From Streptomyces phaeofaciens (GTDB lineage: Bacteria > Actinomycetota > Actinomycetes > Streptomycetales > Streptomycetaceae): 64,000 nucleotides of DNA. The notes beneath the pieces are model-generated. The model ran no database searches. It was not told the origin of the DNA and was given only the letters and a program-made list of their open reading frames with translations. The stretch's first letter is position 1. The number at the start of each line of letters is the position of its first letter. Positions 1 to 8,433 of the stretch are shown piece after piece. The position numbers were made by a program, and so were the translations under genes. The stretch is from the NCBI RefSeq assembly GCF_014648915.1, contig NZ_BMSA01000007.1:226901-290900 (forward strand), given 5' to 3'.

Positions 1-1
1 G

Positions 2-1435
2 GCCGGGGCGACGGCCGACCTGGAGCTGGCGTACACGCTCGCCGACGGCGTCGAGTACATCCGGGCGGGCCGCGAGGCCGGTCTCGACGTGGACGCGTTC
101 GCGCCGCGGCTGTCGTTCTTCTGGGCGATCGGCATGAACTTCTTCATGGAGGTCGCCAAGCTGCGCGCGGCACGGCTGCTGTGGGCGAAGCTGGTGAAGC
201 AGTTCGATCCGCAGAACTCCAAGTCGCTGTCCCTGCGCACCCATTCGCAGACCTCCGGCTGGTCGCTGACCGCGCAGGACGTCTTCAACAACGTGACGCG
301 GACCTGTGTGGAGGCGATGGCCGCCACCCAGGGCCACACCCAGTCGCTGCACACCAACGCCCTCGACGAGGCGCTGGCGCTGCCCACCGACTTCTCGGCG
401 CGCATCGCCCGCAACACGCAGCTGCTGATCCAGCAGGAGTCCGGCACCACCCGGGTCATCGACCCGTGGGGCGGCAGCGCGTACGTGGAGAAGCTGACGT
501 ACGACCTGGCCCGGCGGGCCTGGCAGCACATCCAGGAGGTGGAGCAGGCGGGCGGCATGGCCAAGGCCATCGACGCGGGCATCCCGAAACTGCGCATCGA
601 GGAGGCCGCCGCACGCACCCAGGCCCGGATCGACTCCGGCCGCCAGCCGGTGATCGGCGTGAACAAGTACCGCGTCGAGACCGACGAGGCGATCGACGTC
701 CTGAAGGTCGACAACTCCTCGGTGCGCGACCGGCAGATCGAGAAGCTGCGGCGGCTGCGCGCTGAGCGGGACGAGCGGGCCTGCCAGGACGCGCTCGACG
801 CGCTCACCCGGGCGGCCGGCGGCGAGGGCAACCTGCTGGAGCTGGCGGTGCACGCGGCCCGCGCCAAGGCCACCGTAGGCGAGATCTCCGACGCCCTGGA
901 GAAGGTGTACGGGCGGCATGCGAGCCAGATCCGTACGATCTCCGGCGTGTACCGCAACGAAGCAGGTGAGTCGCCCTCCGTGGAACGCACCCGGACCCTG
1001 GTGTCCGCCTTCGCCGAGGCCGAGGGCCGCCGTCCCCGCATCCTGGTCGCCAAGATGGGCCAGGACGGCCACGACCGCGGCCAGAAGGTGATCGCCACCG
1101 CCTTCGCCGACCTCGGCTTCGACGTCGACGTCGGCCCGCTGTTCCAGACCCCGGGCGAGGTGGCCCGGCAGGCGGTCGAGGCGGACGTGCACATCGTGGG
1201 GGTGTCCTCGCTGGCCGCCGGGCATCTCACCCTCGTCCCGGCGCTGCGCGAGCAGCTCGCCGAGGAGGGCCGGGAGGACATCATGATCGTGGTGGGCGGG
1301 GTGATCCCGCCGCAGGACGTGCCGACCCTGCTGGAGATGGGCGCGGCGGCCGTCTTCCCGCCCGGCACGGTGATCCCGGACGCCGCCCACGACCTGGTCG
1401 CGCGGTTGGCGGGCGATCTGGGGCACAGCCTGTGA
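2..1435 (+). CDS. mutB: Methylmalonyl-CoA mutase large subunit, 5' end cut by window edge
   Basis: This is the C-terminal about 477 codons of the adenosylcobalamin-dependent mutase that interconverts (R)-methylmalonyl-CoA and succinyl-CoA in propionate, valine and odd-chain metabolism. The reading frame is open from nucleotide 2, so the start lies upstream. The first part belongs to the TIM-barrel substrate domain (SLRTHSQTSGWSLTAQD, DPWGGSAYVEKLT). The last about 135 residues are the B12-binding domain: DGHDRGQKV carries the DxHxxG signature whose histidine is the lower cobalt ligand, followed by GVSSLAAGH and VVGGVIPPQD. The stop overlaps the meaB start by four bases, so the two are translationally coupled. 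Family assignment is firm; the symbol follows common usage. Confidence 0.93.
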   Translation, partial: AGATADLELAYTLADGVEYIRAGREAGLDVDAFAPRLSFFWAIGMNFFMEVAKLRAARLLWAKLVKQFDPQNSKSLSLRTHSQTSGWSLTAQDVFNNVTRTCVEAMAATQGHTQSLHTNALDEALALPTDFSARIARNTQLLIQQESGTTRVIDPWGGSAYVEKLTYDLARRAWQHIQEVEQAGGMAKAIDAGIPKLRIEEAAARTQARIDSGRQPVIGVNKYRVETDEAIDVLKVDNSSVRDRQIEKLRRLRAERDERACQDALDALTRAAGGEGNLLELAVHAARAKATVGEISDALEKVYGRHASQIRTISGVYRNEAGESPSVERTRTLVSAFAEAEGRRPRILVAKMGQDGHDRGQKVIATAFADLGFDVDVGPLFQTPGEVARQAVEADVHIVGVSSLAAGHLTLVPALREQLAEEGREDIMIVVGGVIPPQDVPTLLEMGAAAVFPPGTVIPDAAHDLVARLAGDLGHSL

Positions 1436-2418
1436 TCGATGTCGACGCCTATGCGAAGGGTGTTCTCGACGGCAAGCGGGCCGTGATCGCGCGCGCGATC
1501 ACGCTCGTCGAGTCCACCCGGCCCCAGCACCGGGTGCTGGCCCAGCGGTTGCTGACCGAGCTGCTCCCGCACAGCGGGCGGGCGCGGCGGATCGGCGTCA
1601 GCGGGGTACCGGGCGTGGGCAAGTCGACGTTCATCGACGCGTTCGGCACCCTGCTGACCTCGCGGGGGCACCGGGTGGCGGTGCTCGCCGTCGATCCGTC
1701 GTCCAGTCGTACGGGCGGGTCGATCCTGGGCGACAAGACCCGGATGGAGCGGCTGGCCGTCGATCCGGCGGCGTTCGTCCGCCCCTCCCCCACCGCGGGC
1801 ACGCTCGGCGGAGTCGCCAAGGCGACCCGGGAGTCGATCGTGGTGATGGAGGCGGCCGGCTACGACGTGATCCTGGTGGAGACGGTCGGCGTCGGCCAGT
1901 CCGAGACCGCGGTCGCGAACATGGTCGACTCCTTCCTCCTGCTCACCCTGGCCCGCACCGGCGACCAGCTCCAGGGCATCAAGAAGGGGGTCCTGGAACT
2001 GGCCGACGTGATCGCCGTCAACAAGGCGGACGGCCCGCACGAGCGCGACGCCCGCGCGGCGGCGCGGGAACTGGCGGGCGCGCTGCGGCTGATGCACGGC
2101 CAGGACGCGGTGTGGGCACCGCCCGTGCTGAGTTGCAGTGCCCGGGAGTCGGCCGGCCTGGACACCGTCTGGGAGCGCCTCGAACAGCACCGGACGCTGC
2201 TGGACTCGACCGGTCGGCTCACCGCCAAGCGGCGTGACCAGCAGGTCGACTGGACCTGGACGATGGTCCGCGACGAGCTGCTGGGCCGGCTGCACGCCGA
2301 CCCGGCCGTACGGGCCCTGGCGCCCGCGCTCGAACAGCAGGTCAGGGACGGCGACCTGACGGCCACGCTGGCCGCCGAACGCATCCTGGGCGCGCTCGGG
2401 AGCGCCGAGGCGTCCTGA
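1432..2418 (+). CDS. meaB: MeaB, methylmalonyl-CoA mutase chaperone GTPase
   Basis: A 328-residue G3E-type P-loop GTPase of the MeaB/ArgK family, which protects the mutase and gates loading of intact adenosylcobalamin. Walker A is GVSGVPGVGKST at about residues 57-68, DPSSSRTGGSILGDKTRM is the characteristic switch segment, ETVGVGQSE is the G3-like motif and NKAD gives base specificity. Length is normal. It starts with GTG overlapping the mutase stop (GTGA). Adjacency to the mutase strongly supports the function over the old ArgK kinase label. Confidence 0.95.
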   Translation: MIDVDAYAKGVLDGKRAVIARAITLVESTRPQHRVLAQRLLTELLPHSGRARRIGVSGVPGVGKSTFIDAFGTLLTSRGHRVAVLAVDPSSSRTGGSILGDKTRMERLAVDPAAFVRPSPTAGTLGGVAKATRESIVVMEAAGYDVILVETVGVGQSETAVANMVDSFLLLTLARTGDQLQGIKKGVLELADVIAVNKADGPHERDARAAARELAGALRLMHGQDAVWAPPVLSCSARESAGLDTVWERLEQHRTLLDSTGRLTAKRRDQQVDWTWTMVRDELLGRLHADPAVRALAPALEQQVRDGDLTATLAAERILGALGSAEAS

Positions 2419-2435
2419 GGCGCCCGCACGGGCCC

Positions 2436-2467
2436 GCCGGCCGTGGCCCTCTCGGGCCACGGCCGGC
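2436..2467. terminator. Bidirectional terminator hairpin
   Basis: Perfect 13-bp arms (GCCGGCCGTGGCC and its complement) with a 6-nt loop, between the convergent ends of meaB and cbtA. There is no U-tract, as is usual in streptomycetes. Confidence 0.8.
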
Positions 2468-2472
2468 CACCG

Positions 2473-3231
2473 TCAGTTCGGGGCGGCGACCGCCGGGGCC
2501 GGGGCCGCCTTCGCGGGCTCGGGGCTCAGCAGCCGCTGGGCCAGCTCGCCGAAGACGAGCCCGAAGGCCCCCCACAGGGTGACCTGCATGGCCAGCGCGG
2601 AGAGCCGGAACCGCCACAGCACGGCGGCCGGGAAGTCCGCGGGCACCTCGTTGACGACGGGCAGGAACGCGTACGCCAGACCGGTCGCCAGGACGAAGGC
2701 GGCCACCGCGACGACGGTGGCGTACCAGGTGCCCAGCCGCGGGGCGAGTCGCTTGCCGAGGAGGGTGGCGGCTACCGCGAGGAGGACGCCGAGCACCATC
2801 ATCAGGAAGTACAGCGTGGTGCGTTTGCCGATGGTGTCACCGTCGCCGACGGCCGGCGGGTTGGCGGGGTACTTCAGGAACGGCACGACGTACACGGCGA
2901 TCAGCGCGCAGCCGGACAGCAGCAGCGCGGTGGCCCGCGGGGTGAAGCGGCCGACGCGGCCGAGCGCGAAGCAGTAGGCGAGTGCGGCGATGCCGCCGAA
3001 CGCGACCCCGTAGATCAGGACACCGGTGGCCAGGCCCGCGGTGGACTGAAGGCTGCGGGAGACGAGTTCGACCTCGTGCTCGTGCCCGGCGGCGTGCGAC
3101 TCCTCGAAGCCGATGGCGGTGTCGACGCTCGGCTCGCCGAGGAAGTAGGCGACGACCAGGGCGAGCACGCCGGCCGCGAGGCCGGCGAGCATGCCCCGTA
3201 CGAGCAGGTTTCTCACGATTGCGGAGTTCAT
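2473..3231 (-). CDS. cbtA: CbtA family cobalt transporter subunit, copy 1
   Basis: A 252-residue membrane protein of the CbtA family, the multi-span subunit of a cobalt uptake system found next to B12 genes. Hydrophobic spans are visible at about residues 7-30, 60-85, 95-118, 140-160, 170-192 and 210-232. Conserved family pieces include FGGIAALAYCFALGR, PFLKYPANPPAVGD and RTTLYFLMM. It starts with ATG, 19 bases after cbtB, and is about 90% similar by eye to the second copy at 33886-34644. Cobalt specificity is family knowledge supported by the riboswitch upstream. Confidence 0.9.
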   Translation of the reverse strand: MNSAIVRNLLVRGMLAGLAAGVLALVVAYFLGEPSVDTAIGFEESHAAGHEHEVELVSRSLQSTAGLATGVLIYGVAFGGIAALAYCFALGRVGRFTPRATALLLSGCALIAVYVVPFLKYPANPPAVGDGDTIGKRTTLYFLMMVLGVLLAVAATLLGKRLAPRLGTWYATVVAVAAFVLATGLAYAFLPVVNEVPADFPAAVLWRFRLSALAMQVTLWGAFGLVFGELAQRLLSPEPAKAAPAPAVAAPN

Positions 3232-3250
3232 GGGTGCGCGGTGCCCCTCG

Positions 3251-3472
3251 TCAGTGGCAGGGGAAGCCGAGCAGGTGGCGGGCGTCGTGCACCCACTCGT
3301 GGACGTCCTCGCCGGAGACGACTGCGGTGGCGCCCTGTTCGGCGCCGACGAAGTACAGCAGGACCAGCATCAGGATGCCGAAGAAGACCGCCCACGGGGC
3401 GATCGCTCCGATCGGCAGCTTGGCGGGGAGAGCGGGAGTGTCGGCGGTCGGCTGCGCGACATGCTGCGCCAT
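3251..3472 (-). CDS. cbtB: CbtB family cobalt transporter subunit, copy 1
   Basis: A 73-residue small subunit with one transmembrane helix (about residues 25-43) and a C-terminal histidine-rich tail, HEWVHDARHLLGFPCH, typical of CbtB and a plausible cobalt ligand set. The ATG was chosen because AGAGGAGG lies about 8 bases upstream and because the paralogue at 34665-34886 has the same N-terminus, MAQHVA. Longer in-frame starts would run into the riboswitch. First gene of the riboswitch-cbtB-cbtA unit. Confidence 0.92.
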   Translation of the reverse strand: MAQHVAQPTADTPALPAKLPIGAIAPWAVFFGILMLVLLYFVGAEQGATAVVSGEDVHEWVHDARHLLGFPCH

Positions 3473-3519
3473 GAAAAGGCCTCCTCTGGGAGTTCGCGTC
3501 CCATCTCGGTGGTGCACGT

Positions 3520-3645
3520 GACGACGGCTACGGGTCTGACTCGCCGCCACCCCTTCGCGGGGTGGTGGCACACAGTGGCGCGACCGTGCCGGATTCCCAC
3601 CGGCTTCCGTCCTGCCGTCGATATCGGACCGACGGTACCGCGTGA
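3520..3645 (-). promoter_or_regulatory. Cobalamin riboswitch upstream of cbtBA copy 1
   Basis: Read on the minus strand, the core contains GGAAGCCGGTGGGAATCCGG, then a GCGCCACTG segment, and the B12-box-like GAGTCAGACCC close to the cbtB ribosome binding site. These are the conserved aptamer blocks of the cobalamin (B12) riboswitch family. Its position directly before a cobalt transporter fits repression of cobalt uptake when B12 is plentiful. Boundaries are approximate. Confidence 0.9.
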
Positions 3646-3761
3646 CGCGGGCATGGCCAAGACCGCGCCATCTGGCGTGATCTGTCTCTCGGTGGGTCCG
3701 ACGGCTGCCGGACGGCGGTCGCGGTCCGCACACGTACCGCGCCCGGGTGACTACGAGGTGC

Positions 3762-4703
3762 TCACGAGGCGTCCGGTTCCGCCGGTTCGTGCTCGCCGCC
3801 TCGGCTCCGGACCGCCTCCGCGGCCCGCACCAGTTCGCCGAGGACGGTACGTACGGCGCGGCGCGCGGCGCGCTCGGGGCGGTGCAGCACGTCCACGTGT
3901 CGTCGGGCCCGGACGCCGTCGAGGGGTCGGAGGACGACGTCCGGGTGCCGGCGGGCCGTCCAGCGGGGCATCAGGGCGACTCCGCCGCCGGCGGCGACCA
4001 GTTCGGCGACCACGGAGATCTCGTTGACGCGATGCACGATGTCGAGGCGCCGGCCCGCGGCGGCGGACACGGCCTCGACGGTGGCCAGGAGCGGAAAGCC
4101 GTCATGGACGGTGATCCACGGCTGGTCGGCGACCTCGGCCGGGGTCAGCCGGGGCCGCGCGGCCAGGGGATGGCCGGCGGGCAGGGCGATGTCGAGGGGT
4201 TCGCGCAGCAGCGGGGTGACCGTCGCGGTCCGGGGCCACGCCGGCGCGTGGTCCAGCCGGTGGGCGAGGACGAGGTCGTAGTGGCGGGTCAGGGGCGGGA
4301 AGTCGTCCTGGGCGACGTCCTCGTCGTGGAGCGAGAGCCGGGGTGATCCCGGGGCGCTCAGGCCGCGCAGCAGCAGCGGGAAGAACGCCGCGGCGCCGCT
4401 GTGGAAGGCCGCCACCGACACCGTGCCGTCCGGCCGGTCCACGAACGCGTCGACGGCGTGCCGCGCCCGGGCCAGCGCCGTCTCCACGCCGATCGCGGCG
4501 TCGGCCAGGGCCTGCCCGGCGGCGGTGAGGACCAGCCGCCGTCCGTCGCGCTCGGTGAGCGGGACCGGGATCGCGCGCTGGAGCAGCCGGAGCTGCTGCG
4601 AGATCGCGGAGGGTGTCACCCGCATCGCCTCGGCGACCGCGGTGACGCTGCCCAGCTCGCCCAGCTCCCGCAGGACCCGCAGCTGCCTCTCGTCCACCGG
4701 CAC
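3762..4703 (-). CDS. LysR family transcriptional regulator
   Basis: A 313-residue LysR-type regulator. The N-terminal winged helix-turn-helix is at about residues 5-62 (GSVTAVAEAMRVTPSAISQQLRLL is cut here to its core SAISQQLRLLQ), followed by the periplasmic-binding-protein-like effector domain. The start is GTG. It diverges from the DMT transporter at 4779 with about 75 bases between them, the usual layout when a LysR protein controls its neighbour. A palindrome with a T-N11-A shape sits in that gap. The effector is unknown. Confidence 0.88.
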   Translation of the reverse strand: MPVDERQLRVLRELGELGSVTAVAEAMRVTPSAISQQLRLLQRAIPVPLTERDGRRLVLTAAGQALADAAIGVETALARARHAVDAFVDRPDGTVSVAAFHSGAAAFFPLLLRGLSAPGSPRLSLHDEDVAQDDFPPLTRHYDLVLAHRLDHAPAWPRTATVTPLLREPLDIALPAGHPLAARPRLTPAEVADQPWITVHDGFPLLATVEAVSAAAGRRLDIVHRVNEISVVAELVAAGGGVALMPRWTARRHPDVVLRPLDGVRARRHVDVLHRPERAARRAVRTVLGELVRAAEAVRSRGGEHEPAEPDAS

Positions 4704-4705
4704 AG

Positions 4706-4720
4706 TGTAGCTTCGCTACA
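4706..4720. promoter_or_regulatory. Palindromic LysR-type operator candidate
   Basis: TGTAGC-TTC-GCTACA lies just upstream of the LysR start in the divergent promoter region. Arms are 6 bp and perfect and the overall form is that of a LysR box. Binding by the adjacent regulator is inferred. Confidence 0.55.
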
Positions 4721-4778
4721 GGGTTGTTTGAGCAACTCGTCGTTTACTTCAAAGTGCTGGCCAGGAAGGGTGGTGGCC

Positions 4779-5741
4779 ATGACAGCCGCCACCCGCCGCA
4801 CGGACCTGGTGCTCCTGGCCGTCGCCGTCGTCTGGGGATCCAGCTACCTGACGGCGAAGACGGCCACGGAAGCCACCTCGGTCCTGCTCGTCCTCTTCCT
4901 GCGCTACGCCCTGTCCGCCGTGGTCTGCGCCGTCGCCGTCGCCGCGGCCCTGCGGACGTCCGGCCCCCTCACCCGGGACGAGCTCACCCGGGGCTCTCTG
5001 CTCGGGGTCACCCAGGCCGCCGTCCTCGTCCTGGAGACGTACGGCGTCGCGCACACCAGCGCCGCGAACGCGGGCCTGATCATCAGCCTCACCCTCGTCC
5101 TCACCCCCCTCCTGGACCGCGCCGGACGGCGGGGCGGGCTGCCCGTGCGGTTCTACCTCGCCACCGGCCTGTGCGTCGGGGGCGTCGCCCTGCTCGTGTC
5201 CGGCACCGGTCTGCGCGCACCCGGCGCCGGGGATCTGCTGATGCTGGCGGCGGCGGTCGTGCGGGCCGGCCATGTGGTCCTCGTCGGACGGCTCACCGCG
5301 GGCCGGGCGCTGCGCCCGCTGCACCTGACCGCCGTACAGACCGTGGTCGGCGCGGTGCTGTTCCTCCCGCCGGCGGCGGCCGGACTGCCACTGCTCGCCC
5401 GGACCGAGGCGGTGACCTGGGCACAACTGCTCTACCTGGCCCTGTTCTGCGGTCTGTTCGCGTTCCTGGCGCAGACCTGGGCGGTGCAGCGCACCTCCCC
5501 GACCCGGGCCAGTCTCCTCCTGGGCACCGAACCGGTCTGGGCCCTCGCGGTCGGTGTCGGCTTCGGCGACGACCGGCTCACCGCACTCTCCGCGCTCGGC
5601 GCCGCGCTGATCGTCGCCGGGACGTACTGGGGGCAGGCCGTCGAACGGGCGCGGCGCGCGGCACGGCCCGTGGCACCGCTCCCGGGACCGCCCGTCCCGG
5701 GACCACGCTCCGACCGCGCGCTCGACGGATCGCTTCCCTGA
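4779..5741 (+). CDS. EamA/DMT family exporter
   Basis: A 320-residue drug/metabolite transporter with ten predicted membrane helices in two EamA repeats. The first repeat opens with LVLLAVAVVWGSSYLTAKTA and the second covers roughly residues 145-290, including EPVWALAVGVGFGDD, the typical late-repeat motif. The ATG at 4779 has AGGAAGG at a 9-base spacing; two GTG codons just upstream are less well placed. The tail is basic and proline-rich. Substrate unknown; the divergent LysR gene is the likely regulator. Confidence 0.88.
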   Translation: MTAATRRTDLVLLAVAVVWGSSYLTAKTATEATSVLLVLFLRYALSAVVCAVAVAAALRTSGPLTRDELTRGSLLGVTQAAVLVLETYGVAHTSAANAGLIISLTLVLTPLLDRAGRRGGLPVRFYLATGLCVGGVALLVSGTGLRAPGAGDLLMLAAAVVRAGHVVLVGRLTAGRALRPLHLTAVQTVVGAVLFLPPAAAGLPLLARTEAVTWAQLLYLALFCGLFAFLAQTWAVQRTSPTRASLLLGTEPVWALAVGVGFGDDRLTALSALGAALIVAGTYWGQAVERARRAARPVAPLPGPPVPGPRSDRALDGSLP

Positions 5742-5785
5742 TACGTGCATGCGGGTGGTCTGCTACGTGCATGCGGGTGGTCTGC
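5742..5785. repeat. 22-bp tandem direct repeat, two copies
   Basis: Two perfect adjacent copies of a 22-base unit (beginning TACGTGCATGCGGG) immediately follow the DMT transporter stop. No gene covers them. They may be a local slippage duplication; no function is evident. Confidence 0.85.
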
Positions 5786-5927
5786 GCGGCCCGATCTCCC
5801 GTCGAACGGTCGTGTCACCACGGCCCATTCAGCGCTTCGGTGAAAATGCTCCAGATCAGTGCAAGTACCGGACGAATTGAGGGATTTCGCCCCCTCTCGC
5901 CGATATCGAGCCCCGTAGGAGCACGCG

Positions 5928-7202
5928 ATGACGTCGACCGCCACGCCGAGGTTCTCCGTCTTCACCCCCAGCCACCGTCCCCGGTTCCTCGACGAGTGCC
6001 TGGCGACGCTTCAGGCGCAGACCTGTCCCGACTGGGAGTGGATCGTCCTGCTCAACAACGGCGCCCGATGGCGGCCGGAACACCCCGACGAGCGGATCCG
6101 GGTGGAGATCGCGGACGACCTCCGCGGCGTCGGAGCGGCGAAGCGCCGGGCCTGTGAACTGGCGCGCGGCGAGATCCTGGTCGAGCTGGACCACGACGAC
6201 CTGCTGGCGAAGGCGTGCCTGGCGGAGCTCGCCGAGGCCTTCGACGAGCACCCCGACGCCGTCTTCGTCTACAGCAACACCGCGCAGATCACCGAGGACG
6301 GCAAGCGGGACGACAGCCGGTTCAACGAGGAGCACGGCTGGCACTACGAGGACGTGCGCGTCGACGGCCGCAAGCTGCTCCAGGTCAGATCCATGGCCCC
6401 GACCCCGCACAACGTGTCCTACATCTGGTACGCGCCCAACCACGTCCGGGCCTTCCGCAAGGACGCGTACGACAAGGCCGGCGGGTACGACGCCGAGCGC
6501 ACGGTGCTGGACGACCAGGACCTGATGTGCCGTCTGTTCCACGTCGGCGACTTCCACCACATCCCCCGCTGTCTGTACCTCCAGCGGATGCACCCCGCGA
6601 ACACCCAGCGGGACCCGGAGATCAACGCGTTCATCCAGCGCGAGACGGTCGCCCTGTACGACCGGTACATCGAGGCCAACGCCCTCGCCTGGACCTTTCG
6701 CAGGGGCCTGGTGGCGCTGGACCTGGGCGCGGCCCACCGCAAGCCGCCCGGTTACGTGGGCGTGGACCGGCTCCCCGGGGAGGGCGTCGACATCGTCGCC
6801 ACCCTGCCCGCCAGGCTGGACCTGCCCGACGACTCCGTCGGCCTGCTGCGGGCCGTGAACTTCCTGGAGCACGTGCCCGCGAAGGTGCCGCTGATCAACG
6901 AGCTGTACCGGCTGCTGGCCCCCGGCGGCATGCTCCTCACGAGCACCCCCAGCTCCGACGGCCGCGGCGCGTACCAGGACCCGAACCATGTCGCGTACTA
7001 CAACGAGAACTCGTTCTGGTACTACACGGACGACCAGTACCGCGCCTTCGTGCCCGACCTGGAGGCCAGGTTCCAGAGTTCGCGCCTGGCCACGCTCTTC
7101 CCGTCCGAGTGGCATTCGGAGAAGAACATCTCGTACGTCGTCGCCAACCTCATCGCGATGAAGGACGGGGCGGCTCGGTGCGGGGGGCCGCTGTTGGTGT
7201 AG
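5928..7202 (+). CDS. Family 2 glycosyltransferase fused to SAM methyltransferase-like domain
   Basis: A 424-residue two-domain protein. Residues about 8-240 form a GT-A (family 2) glycosyltransferase: FSVFTPSHRPRFL at the N-terminus, nucleotide-sugar loop RGVGAAKRRACELARGE and the metal-binding acidic motif ELDHDDLL. Residues about 262-390 look like a class I methyltransferase: ALDLGAAHRKPPGYVGVD, then LRAVNFLEHVP and LLAPGGMLLTSTPS. GTAGGAG precedes the ATG. It converges on the collagen-like gene. A role in making an O-methylated glycan is inferred; no acceptor or donor can be read from sequence. Confidence 0.82.
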   Translation: MTSTATPRFSVFTPSHRPRFLDECLATLQAQTCPDWEWIVLLNNGARWRPEHPDERIRVEIADDLRGVGAAKRRACELARGEILVELDHDDLLAKACLAELAEAFDEHPDAVFVYSNTAQITEDGKRDDSRFNEEHGWHYEDVRVDGRKLLQVRSMAPTPHNVSYIWYAPNHVRAFRKDAYDKAGGYDAERTVLDDQDLMCRLFHVGDFHHIPRCLYLQRMHPANTQRDPEINAFIQRETVALYDRYIEANALAWTFRRGLVALDLGAAHRKPPGYVGVDRLPGEGVDIVATLPARLDLPDDSVGLLRAVNFLEHVPAKVPLINELYRLLAPGGMLLTSTPSSDGRGAYQDPNHVAYYNENSFWYYTDDQYRAFVPDLEARFQSSRLATLFPSEWHSEKNISYVVANLIAMKDGAARCGGPLLV

Positions 7203-7220
7203 GGCCGCCGGCACACGGAA

Positions 7221-7255
7221 GGCGCCCGGCGAGACCGTGGGTCCCGCGGGGCGCC
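7221..7255. terminator. Possible terminator between convergent genes
   Basis: GGCGCCC and GGGCGCC arms of 7 bp flank a 21-base loop in the short gap between the convergent glycosyltransferase and collagen-like genes. The hairpin is weak. Confidence 0.4.
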
Positions 7256-7268
7256 CGCGCGCAGCAAG

Positions 7269-8180
7269 CTACTGCGTCACGCAGACCACGAAGGCCGTGA
7301 TCGGCTGGTTGGCCGTGGTGGTGGCGGTCCACCCGTCGGGCGGTGTGCCGACCGGGAAGCTGTCACGCATGCTTCCGTTGTCGGTGGAGAATCCGCCTCC
7401 GACGGCGACGTCACCGTCGTCGCACTCGGCAGTGGCCGTGCGGTCGGCCGTAGCGGTTCTCACGTAGACGGCACCCAGGGTGCCAGCGGCGCCCTGAGCG
7501 CCTTGCGCTCCCTGCGCTCCCTGAGCTCCCTGAGCTCCCTGCGCACCTTGCGCACCCTGAGCTCCCTGCGCACCTTGCGCACCCTGAGCTCCCTGAGCAC
7601 CTTGAGCTCCCTGAGCTCCCTGAGCTCCCTGAGCTCCCTGCACGCCATTGGTGCCGGATTCTCCCTGCGCTCCCTGGGCACCCTGAGCTCCCTGAGCTCC
7701 CTGAGCTCCCTGAGCACCTTGCGCACCCTGAGCTCCCTGGGCACCTTGCGCACCCTGAGCTCCCTGAGCACCTTGGGCACCCTGATAGCCCCGAGCGCCC
7801 TGAGCACCCTGAGCTCCCTGGGCACCCTGAGCGCCCTGCGGGCCCTGCTTACCCGGTCGGCCCGGCTTCCCGGGCTTGCCCTCGTGACCCTGCGGGCCCC
7901 GCGGACCACGAGGGCCCTGGGGACCGCGATCGTGACCGTGGGGGTCACGGTCCCCGCCGGCCGCGTAACCCGGCAGCGCCGCCGCGCCATCGGCACCCGC
8001 CCTGCGGACCGCGTCGGCGACGGCCGCCTCGGACACGCCCTGCGGGGTCCGCTCCACCACCAGGCGACCGGCGCCAGGCTTGTGCACGACGTCGGCGATG
8101 GCCGACGCGCTCGGTGCCATACTGATCGCCACGACAGCCACGCCCGCCGACACCATGGTCGCGGATTTCAGGCGTGCCAT
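7269..8180 (-). CDS. Secreted collagen-like (Gly-X-Y repeat) protein
   Basis: About 303 residues. It has a signal peptide (MARLKS, then a hydrophobic core ending ASAIA), a short mixed region, about 50 Gly-X-Y triplets, and a C-terminal globular head of about 70 residues. The first ten triplets are proline- and charge-rich (GPQGPRGPR, GKPGKPGRPG); most of the rest are GAQ, interrupted once by GESGTNGVQ. The head has ECDDGDVAVGGGFS and ends ITAFVVCVTQ, a disulfide-type head common on streptomycete secreted proteins. Start 8180 was preferred over an in-frame ATG at 8210 because the ten extra codons are rare ones. Likely cell-surface or secreted; trimer formation is inferred. Confidence 0.85.
   Translation of the reverse strand: MARLKSATMVSAGVAVVAISMAPSASAIADVVHKPGAGRLVVERTPQGVSEAAVADAVRRAGADGAAALPGYAAGGDRDPHGHDRGPQGPRGPRGPQGHEGKPGKPGRPGKQGPQGAQGAQGAQGAQGARGYQGAQGAQGAQGAQGAQGAQGAQGAQGAQGAQGAQGAQGAQGESGTNGVQGAQGAQGAQGAQGAQGAQGAQGAQGAQGAQGAQGAQGAQGAQGAQGAQGAAGTLGAVYVRTATADRTATAECDDGDVAVGGGFSTDNGSMRDSFPVGTPPDGWTATTTANQPITAFVVCVTQ
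7480..7925. repeat. Short tandem repeats encoding the Gly-X-Y region
   Basis: Imperfect 9-base units of the CTGAGCTCC / CTGCGCACC type repeat many times inside the collagen-like gene. Synonymous changes (GCT, GCG, GCC for Ala; CAG, CAA for Gln) break perfect identity. Such a tract can change length by slippage in steps of nine without losing frame. Confidence 0.85.
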
Positions 8181-8433
8181 TCGGCTCGTTCTACGGCTCA
8201 AGAGAACCATCCTCACGATTGGGAGGGGATCGGGCAGGCGGCGCGGACTCGATACGTCCGGGTCGCTCTCCTGCCACATCCCTTCGGCCACAGACGAACC
8301 TATTTCTTCACACTTAATGAAAAAATGATCGGCCATGACCCCCGTTTGCGGACAGGAATCACCCGCACGGCACAGCATCCCCTCGCACGCCGTTCTCATG
8401 GTTGCCCTTGGCGCCCATTCCCGAGGGAATTCC

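Noticed and set aside
7488..7860. Tandem repeats as a possible CRISPR array
   Set aside because: The unit is 9 bases with no spacers and encodes Gly-Ala-Gln in frame; it is a coding repeat.
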